From: Streptomyces uncialis
GTDB lineage: Bacteria > Actinomycetota > Actinomycetes > Streptomycetales > Streptomycetaceae
Assembly (NCBI RefSeq): GCF_001905345.1
Contig: NZ_LFBV01000011.1
Span: 124,001-188,000, forward strand
DNA length: 64,000 bases
Reading direction: 5' to 3'
The notes under the pieces are model-generated. The model was not told the DNA's origin, searched no databases, and saw only the letters and a list, made by a program, of their open reading frames with translations. The stretch's first letter is position 1. Each line of letters opens with the position of its first letter. Positions 59,079 to 64,000 of this stretch are shown piece after piece. The translations under genes and the position numbers were made by a program.

Positions 59079-60248
59079 TCAGCCGACCCGGGTCACCGTC
59101 CCCGCGCCGACCGTCCGGCCGCCCTCCCGGATCGCGAAGCCGAGCCCCGGCTCCAGCGGCACCTCCCGGCCGAGCTCGACCGTCACCGTGACGGTGTCGC
59201 CGGGCCGGGCCACGGCCGCCTCGCCGAGGTCGATGTCCCCGACGACATCCGCGGTGCGGATGTAGAACTGCGGCCGGTACCCGGTGGTGACCGGGGTGGT
59301 CCGGCCGCCCTCGGCGGCCGACAGCACATACACCTGGGCGGTGAAACGGCTGCTGGGGGCCAGACTGCCGGGCGCCGCGACGAGGTGCCCGCGGCGCACC
59401 GCGTCCCTCGCCACCCCGCGCAGCAGCAGCGCGACATTGTCCCCGGCCTGCGCCTCGTCCATCGGCTTGCCGAAGGTCTCCACCCCGGTGACCACCGATT
59501 CCAGACCGGCGCCCAGCACCTCGACGCGGTCCCCGACCCGTACCGTGCCGCGCTCCACCGCACCGGTCACGACGGTGCCGCGGCCGGTGATGGTGAGCAC
59601 GTTCTCGACGGGGAGCAGGAACGGCGCGTCGATGTACCGCTCGGGCAGCGGCACATACGTGTCCACGGCGTCGAGCAGCGCGCCGATCGACTCCGTCCAC
59701 CGGGGGTCGCCCTCCAGCGCGCGCAGCCCGGAGACCCGGACGACGGGCACGGTGTCCCCGCCGTACCCGTGCGCGGAGAGCAGTTCCCGTACCTCCAGCT
59801 CCACGAGGTCGGTCAGCTCCTCGTCGCCCGCGTCCGCCTTGTTGACGGCGACGACGATGTGGTCGACGCCGACCTGACGGGCCAGCAGGACGTGCTCGGC
59901 GGTCTGCGGCATGATCCCGTCGAGCGCGGAGACGACCAGGATCGCGCCGTCGAGCTGCGCGGCACCCGTGACCATGTTCTTGATGTAGTCGGCGTGGCCG
60001 GGCATGTCGACATGGGCGTAGTGGCGGGTGTCGGTCTCGTACTCGACGTGCGCGATGTTGATGGTGATACCGCGCGCGGCCTCCTCCGGCGCCCGGTCGA
60101 TCCGGTCGAAGGGGACGTAGGTGCCGCTGCCGCGCTCGGCGAGCACCTTGGTGATCGCGGCGGTCAGGGTGGTCTTGCCGTGGTCGACATGGCCCATGGT
60201 GCCGATGTTGAGATGCGGCTTGGTGCGCACGTATGCCGTCTTGGACAT
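59079..60248 (-). CDS. tuf3: Divergent second elongation factor Tu (EF-Tu3)
   Basis: 389 residues with all GTPase motifs: G1 GHVDHGKT, G2 RGITIN, G3 DMPGH, G4 NKAD, G5 SGLRAL. It departs from EF-Tu1 at several usually fixed places: DMPGH for DCPGH, NKAD for NKCD, SGLR for SALK, and PGDTVTVTVEL for PGDNVxMxVEL. It matches the Streptomyces tuf3 class: a minor EF-Tu reported as induced in the stringent response, and (in S. ramocissimus) resistant to EF-Tu-targeting antibiotics. Its own terminator and a structured leader make it a single-gene unit. Confidence 0.92.
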   Translation of the reverse strand: MSKTAYVRTKPHLNIGTMGHVDHGKTTLTAAITKVLAERGSGTYVPFDRIDRAPEEAARGITINIAHVEYETDTRHYAHVDMPGHADYIKNMVTGAAQLDGAILVVSALDGIMPQTAEHVLLARQVGVDHIVVAVNKADAGDEELTDLVELEVRELLSAHGYGGDTVPVVRVSGLRALEGDPRWTESIGALLDAVDTYVPLPERYIDAPFLLPVENVLTITGRGTVVTGAVERGTVRVGDRVEVLGAGLESVVTGVETFGKPMDEAQAGDNVALLLRGVARDAVRRGHLVAAPGSLAPSSRFTAQVYVLSAAEGGRTTPVTTGYRPQFYIRTADVVGDIDLGEAAVARPGDTVTVTVELGREVPLEPGLGFAIREGGRTVGAGTVTRVG

Positions 60249-60729
60249 GGGGATTCCTCGCGTCTCGCGTCAGGAGGTGAAGCGTGTGAGGTCCGGGAGC
60301 ACGGCTGCCGGACCTTCGGACCCCTCAGCCCTTCCGACCCTCCCCCTGAGGGGTCCGCCGGACGATCCGGGGAGGGTCAGCTTCGAGCGCCGTCGACGCT
60401 TGCGAGCAGGACGTGGACGGCAGCCTTCCGGGCATCCGCTGCTGCGGATGCTGCGAGGAGGAAGGCGTGCCGGAACATGGCTAGATACTCGCCGAACGGG
60501 CCGCGGGCGTCGAGTGATTTACCTTCACCCGACGCCGTGCCGGCCCGGGAGGACGACCAGGAAGGGGGCGGGGCGGAGGGCGGCGAGGGGGGCGAAGGGG
60601 GCGAAGGGCGGTCCGGCGGCGGTGTCGGCAACCTCACTCGGCGGATTCCCGCAGCTCACGCCCGGTGCGAGGACCGCGATCGCATGCACCCTACGGCGAT
60701 CATATGCGGGTGTCGGTTAATCTCCCCGG
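60249..60729. other. Leader and promoter region of tuf3, and gap to the next gene
   Basis: 481 bp without a convincing gene. Minus-strand TATCTA at 60482-60487 could be a -10, but its -35 is poor. GCATCCGC-TGCT-GCGGATGC (60432-60451) is an 8-bp hairpin. A 33-codon minus-strand frame (60377-60478, MFRHAFLLAASAAADARKAA) lies in this leader and might be an upstream ORF; it has no ribosome site. The right end (60540-60640) is low-complexity purine-rich. Confidence 0.45.
60317..60357 (-). promoter_or_regulatory. 12-bp stem in the tuf3 5' leader
   Basis: CGGACCCCTCAG (60317-60328) pairs perfectly with CTGAGGGGTCCG (60346-60357) around a 17-nt loop, 69 nt before the tuf3 ATG. A second small hairpin GTCCGG...CCGGAC (60291-60296, 60308-60313) lies between it and the gene. 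They could be an attenuator; no poly-U follows. Confidence 0.5.
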
Positions 60730-61458
60730 ATGCTCGACACCACGGTTCTCCCTCCCGCGCCGGTCGGCGGCGCAGCGCCGAAGAGTGCCGCCGCGCGGTG
60801 GTCGGGCGTCCTGTTGTCACCCTGGTCGCGGCTCTCCCTGCTGGTGGTCCTGCTGGCGGGCGCGGCGACGGCGATGCTGCTGTTCGAGCCGCAGAAGGTG
60901 CTCGCCGACGGCTGGCCACCACAACTCGGCGGTGTCGCCGCGGCGACGGCCTTCGCGGTGGCGTACGGGCTGTGCACGGTGGCGTTCGTGCCGCGTCCGC
61001 TGCTGAACCTCGCGGCCGGCGCGCTGCTGGGCTCGCAGTTCGGGCTGGCCGCCGCGGTGGCGGGCACGGTGCTGGGCGCGGGGATGTCGTTCGGGCTGGG
61101 CCGGGTGCTGGGGCAGGACGCGTTGCGTCCGCTGCTCCGGGGCCGTTGGCTGACGGCGGCCGACGGACAGCTCAGCAGGCACGGCTTCCGTTCGATGCTG
61201 GCGGTGCGGCTGTTCCCGGGAGTGCCGTTCGTCGCGGCGAACTACTGCGCTTCGGTGTCCCGGATGGGGTGGACGCCGTTCCTGCTCGCGACGGCGCTGG
61301 GAACGGTCCCGAACACGGCCGCGTATGTGATCGCGGGTGACCGCGCGCAGACCCCGACCTCGCCGGGATTCCTGATCGCGATGGGGTTCATCGCGCTGTC
61401 CGGGCTGGCGGGCGCGGTGGTCGCCTGGCGCAAGCGGCATCAACTGCGCGACTGCTGA
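60730..61458 (+). CDS. TVP38/TMEM64 (DedA-like) family membrane protein
   Basis: 242 residues with five or six helices and the VTT-domain pattern: FVPRPLLNLAAGALLGSQFG, G-rich AGTVLGAGMSFGLGR, and FRSMLAVRLFPGVPFVAANYCAS with the conserved Arg/Pro. Such proteins are lipid scramblases or cation-coupled transporters. The ATG at 60730 directly follows an AT-rich GTTAATCTCCCCGG. Confidence 0.85.
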   Translation: MLDTTVLPPAPVGGAAPKSAAARWSGVLLSPWSRLSLLVVLLAGAATAMLLFEPQKVLADGWPPQLGGVAAATAFAVAYGLCTVAFVPRPLLNLAAGALLGSQFGLAAAVAGTVLGAGMSFGLGRVLGQDALRPLLRGRWLTAADGQLSRHGFRSMLAVRLFPGVPFVAANYCASVSRMGWTPFLLATALGTVPNTAAYVIAGDRAQTPTSPGFLIAMGFIALSGLAGAVVAWRKRHQLRDC

Positions 61459-61464
61459 CCCGCG

Positions 61465-61627
61465 CTCAGCACGGTCCCCGACCCACTCTCGGCGCACCTC
61501 CCGGTTCACGCTCGCGCGGTCCCCGACTCACTCTCGGCGCACTTCTCCGGTTCACGCTCAGCAAGGTTCCCCGGCTCGCACCCAGCACGCTTCTGCGGCT
61601 CACGCTCGCGCGGTTCCCCGGCTTCTG
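61465..61627. repeat. 46-48-bp imperfect tandem repeat
   Basis: Units at 61465, 61511, 61557 and a partial one at 61605 share CTCnGCnCGGTnCCCGnCTC and end GGTTCACG or GGCTCACG. They fill the gap between the TVP38-like gene and the monooxygenase gene. No gene is seen. Confidence 0.7.
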
Positions 61628-61730
61628 ATCGGCAGGCTCTCTCCGCGCGCGGGGGAGCCGTTCGGCCACACCCGCCTACTGCTACTCTGCGTTGCCCATC
61701 ATTCACCTTGTGTCACTCATGGGAGCGCGT

Positions 61731-62930
61731 GTGAAGGTCGCCTGCGTCGGCGGCGGGCCCGCCGGACTGTACTTCTCGATCCTGATGAAGCGGCAGGACC
61801 CGTCGCATGACATCACCGTCCACGAACGGAACCCGGCCGGATCGACGTACGGCTGGGGCGTCACCTACTGGAGCGCGCTGCTGGAGCGGCTGCGGGCCGG
61901 GGACCCCGAGTCCGCGCGGGCCATCGCCGAACACTCCGTCAGCTGGCACCAGGGGGTGGCGCGTGTCGGGGACTTCACGACCGTCCAGCCCGGTGACGAG
62001 GGGTTCGGGATCGGCCGCCGGACCATGCTCGGACTGCTCACCGAACGCGCGCGTGCGCTGGGGGTGCGGGTGGTGTTCGAGGACGAGGTCGGCGAGCCGC
62101 CCCCGGCCGATCTCGTGGTGGCCGGGGACGGGGTGAACAGTGTCCTGCGCGACCGCCACCAGGACCACTTCGGTACCGAGGTCACCGCCGGACGCAACGT
62201 CTACGCCTGGCTCGGCACGACGAAGGTCTTCCCGTCGTTCACCTTCGCGTTCGTGCCGACGGAGCACGGCTGGATCTGGGCGTACGGCTACCCCTTCGAC
62301 GCCGGCCGGAGCACCTGTGTCGTCGAGTGCTCCCCCGCGACCTGGCGCGGCCTCGGTCTGGACCGCGCCGACGAGGCGGAGGGGCTCAACACCCTGGAGA
62401 AGCTGTTCGCGGACGTGCTGGACGGGCACGGGCTGATCGGCCGGGAGCAGCGGGACGGCACCGCCCAGTGGCTGACGTTCCGCACGGTCACCAACCGGGC
62501 CTGGTACCGGGACAACCTCGTGCTGCTGGGGGACGCCGCCCACACCACGCACTACTCCATCGGCGCGGGCACGACCCTGGCGCTGGAGGACGCGATGGCG
62601 CTGGCCGCCGCACTGCGGGGCTCGCCCGAGCTGCGGCCCGCGCTGGCGCGCTACGAGCGGGAGCGGCGGTCCGCCCTGCTGTCCGCGCAGAGCGCGGCGC
62701 GCTACAGCGCCGAGTGGTACGAGAACCTGCCGCGCTACATGCGGCTGCCGCCCGAGCGGATGTTCGCGCTGCTCGGCCAGCGGCACTCGCCGCTGCTGCC
62801 GCATGTACCGCCGGGGCTGTACTACCGGCTCGACCGCGCGGCGGGGCGGCTGGAGTCGGCACGCCGGTTCAAGCGGTGGCTGGGACCCCGGGTCGCCCGG
62901 ACCCTGCACGCGCGGTCCCGGCCACGCTGA
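61731..62930 (+). CDS. FAD-dependent monooxygenase
   Basis: 399 residues of the PHBH/salicylyl-CoA 5-hydroxylase type: N-terminal dinucleotide motif VACVGGGPAGLYFSILMKR, DG motif LVVAGDGVNSVLR, GD motif NLVLLGDAAHTTHYSIGAGT. It corresponds to the flavoprotein half of SdgC-like bifunctional CoA-thioester hydroxylases; the OYE-like second half is not present. The GTG at 61731 is preceded by GGGAGCG; upstream in-frame ATG 61719 is less well placed. The substrate is probably an aromatic compound, not identified. Confidence 0.87.
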   Translation: MKVACVGGGPAGLYFSILMKRQDPSHDITVHERNPAGSTYGWGVTYWSALLERLRAGDPESARAIAEHSVSWHQGVARVGDFTTVQPGDEGFGIGRRTMLGLLTERARALGVRVVFEDEVGEPPPADLVVAGDGVNSVLRDRHQDHFGTEVTAGRNVYAWLGTTKVFPSFTFAFVPTEHGWIWAYGYPFDAGRSTCVVECSPATWRGLGLDRADEAEGLNTLEKLFADVLDGHGLIGREQRDGTAQWLTFRTVTNRAWYRDNLVLLGDAAHTTHYSIGAGTTLALEDAMALAAALRGSPELRPALARYERERRSALLSAQSAARYSAEWYENLPRYMRLPPERMFALLGQRHSPLLPHVPPGLYYRLDRAAGRLESARRFKRWLGPRVARTLHARSRPR

Positions 62931-63103
62931 GGCCCCGGGCCGGACCCGGGGCGGCGCCGGACCCGGATGGGAGCGGCCCGGTCGGAAACGGACCTGGTCG
63001 GGAACCGGGCGGCGATGGACCTGGGCGGGGCGTACGGAGGTGACGCGTGCGGGCCGTACGCGGGCGGACCGGCCGACGGTCCTCCTCGACGGCGGTCGGG
63101 CCC

Positions 63104-63145
63104 AGGCGGCAGGCGGCAGGCGGCAGGCGGCAGGCGGCAGGCGGC
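63104..63145. repeat. 7-bp tandem repeat, six copies
   Basis: Exact AGGCGGC units from 63104 to 63145; a length-variable microsatellite. Confidence 0.9.
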
Positions 63146-63339
63146 CAGGGTGGTCCCGCGAGGGTACGGACACCGGTACGCGCGCGCTCGTGTCCCGTAC
63201 GGCCCCGCGTCAGCCTCCGGAGGGCCGCCGTTCACCCGGGGACCCTAGCGTTCCCACGTCGTCACCCAGTCACCCAGTCACCCGGATGAGCCCGCGCACA
63301 CGCGGGCCACCGCTCCCGCCCCGCCACTCCCCGGACCGT

Positions 63340-63379
<40 letters not shown>

Positions 63380-63456
63380 TCCACCATCGTCCGTCTCCGT
63401 CTCCGGTTCGCGCGTCCCGCGACCAGGCACCGATCAGCACGGGATTCCGTTACTTC

Positions 63457-64000
63457 ATGTCTTGGTTCGAAGCCTTCGTCCTCGGACTCGTCCAGGGGCT
63501 GACCGAGTTCCTCCCCATCTCCTCCAGCGCGCATCTGCGGCTGACCGCCGCGTTCGCCGGCTGGCAGGACCCGGGGGCCGCGTTCACCGCGATCACCCAG
63601 ATCGGTACGGAGACCGCGGTGCTGATCTACTTCCGGGAGGACATCACCCGGATCGTACGGGCGTGGTTCAGGTCGCTGACGGACAAGTCGATGCGCGGCG
63701 ACCATGACGCCCAGATGGGCTGGCTGGTCATCATCGGCTCGCTGCCCATCGGGGTGCTGGGGGTCACCCTCAAGGACCAGATCGAGGGGCCGTTCCGCGA
63801 TCTGCGGCTGATCGCGACCACCCTGATCGTCATGGGTGTGATCCTCGGTGTCGCGGACCGGCTGGCGGCACGGGACGAGAGCGGCGGCAAGCACCGGGCG
63901 GCCCGGCCCCGCAAGACGCTCCGGGAACTCGGCGTCAGGGACGGTCTGATCTTCGGCTTCTGCCAGGCCCTGGCACTGATCCCCGGGGTGTCCCGGTCCG
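63457..64000 (+). CDS. uppP: Undecaprenyl-diphosphatase, N-terminal part
   Basis: Membrane enzyme that recycles undecaprenyl-PP for peptidoglycan synthesis and gives bacitracin tolerance. The first ~181 residues are here; the gene continues past the window end. The active-site motif GLTEFLPISSSAHL (residues ~14-27) and the second region IFGFCQALALIPGVSRS (just before the edge) are both present, with membrane helices between. Start ATG 63457 (MSWFEAFVLGLVQG). Confidence 0.95.
   Translation, partial: MSWFEAFVLGLVQGLTEFLPISSSAHLRLTAAFAGWQDPGAAFTAITQIGTETAVLIYFREDITRIVRAWFRSLTDKSMRGDHDAQMGWLVIIGSLPIGVLGVTLKDQIEGPFRDLRLIATTLIVMGVILGVADRLAARDESGGKHRAARPRKTLRELGVRDGLIFGFCQALALIPGVSRS

Noticed and set aside
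60377..60637. An 86-codon minus-strand frame upstream of tuf3 as a gene
   Set aside because: Its first half is Pro/Ser low complexity and there is no ribosome site; only the last 33 codons are kept as a possible leader ORF.
62967..63248. A 93-codon plus-strand frame before uppP
   Set aside because: Runs through the AGGCGGC microsatellite and has no conserved-looking segment.

Overview
The window is very GC-rich actinobacterial DNA with strong third-position G/C bias, GTG/TTG starts, several leaderless-looking promoters and MocR, Lrp, ROK, GntR and ECF41 regulators. Together with a tuf3-type second EF-Tu this points to a Streptomyces chromosome, outside any biosynthetic gene cluster. About 63 protein genes are supported. 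I found no rRNA, tRNA, CRISPR array, transposase, integrase or phage gene.

Left part (1-36.8 kb), mostly ordinary chromosome: the end of the biotin operon (bioA end, bioD); a VOC protein and a methyltransferase; a Fic-like/RHH toxin-antitoxin pair on the minus strand; a GNAT enzyme; a coupled pair of DUF21/CBS (CorC-like) membrane proteins; purB coupled to a mug-type glycosylase; an ABC exporter divergent from a two-component system; ROK and GntR regulators; an ECF41 sigma factor; a DMT transporter divergent from a MocR regulator; a SWIM/DUF6493-type pair; an ACT-GNAT fusion; a Cys/Met-metabolism PLP enzyme divergent from an Lrp regulator; a DUF885 peptidase-like protein; an ATP-grasp gene followed by a fragment of another; a rhodanese divergent from a second Lrp regulator; and sbcD-sbcC.

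Centre (37.3-50.7 kb), the main feature: an uninterrupted plus-strand [NiFe]-hydrogenase locus. It holds the small and large subunits (hhyS, hhyL, group 1h / actinobacterial type), four accessory proteins coupled by 4-nt overlaps (NifU-like, DUF5947-like, DUF6084-like and a 534-residue unknown), a maturation protease, a 34-residue DUF6893-like protein, and hypA-hypB-hypF-hypC-hypD-hypE. The small subunit has CxxD in place of the first CxxC of the proximal cluster, and a Cys where standard enzymes have Pro at the medial cluster. Both match the oxygen-insensitive actinobacterial hydrogenase. It has no Tat signal or membrane anchor, so the enzyme is probably cytoplasmic and scavenges H2 at low concentration. 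No cytochrome b or Rieske partner is encoded, so the electron acceptor is open and the accessory proteins are the candidates to study.

Right part (50.7-64 kb): YigZ-family and CoA-binding proteins; a 640-bp intergenic array of repeats with a 31-bp hairpin; an XRE-cupin regulator; a hexapeptide acetyltransferase; a gamma-carbonic anhydrase; a thioesterase; a one-helix secreted-type protein; an MFS exporter; a spermidine-synthase-like protein with an Asp-Ser/Pro hexanucleotide repeat; tuf3 with a strong terminator and a structured leader; a TVP38/DedA-type membrane protein; an FAD monooxygenase; and the start of uppP.

Clear regulatory signals are a TTGACC-17-TATCGT promoter whose -35 lies inside a dre-like palindrome (GntR gene), a perfect 7-7-7 inverted repeat in the MocR/transporter gap, a leaderless promoter with repeated GCTAGC half-sites before the antitoxin gene, and a leaderless promoter for the MFS gene.
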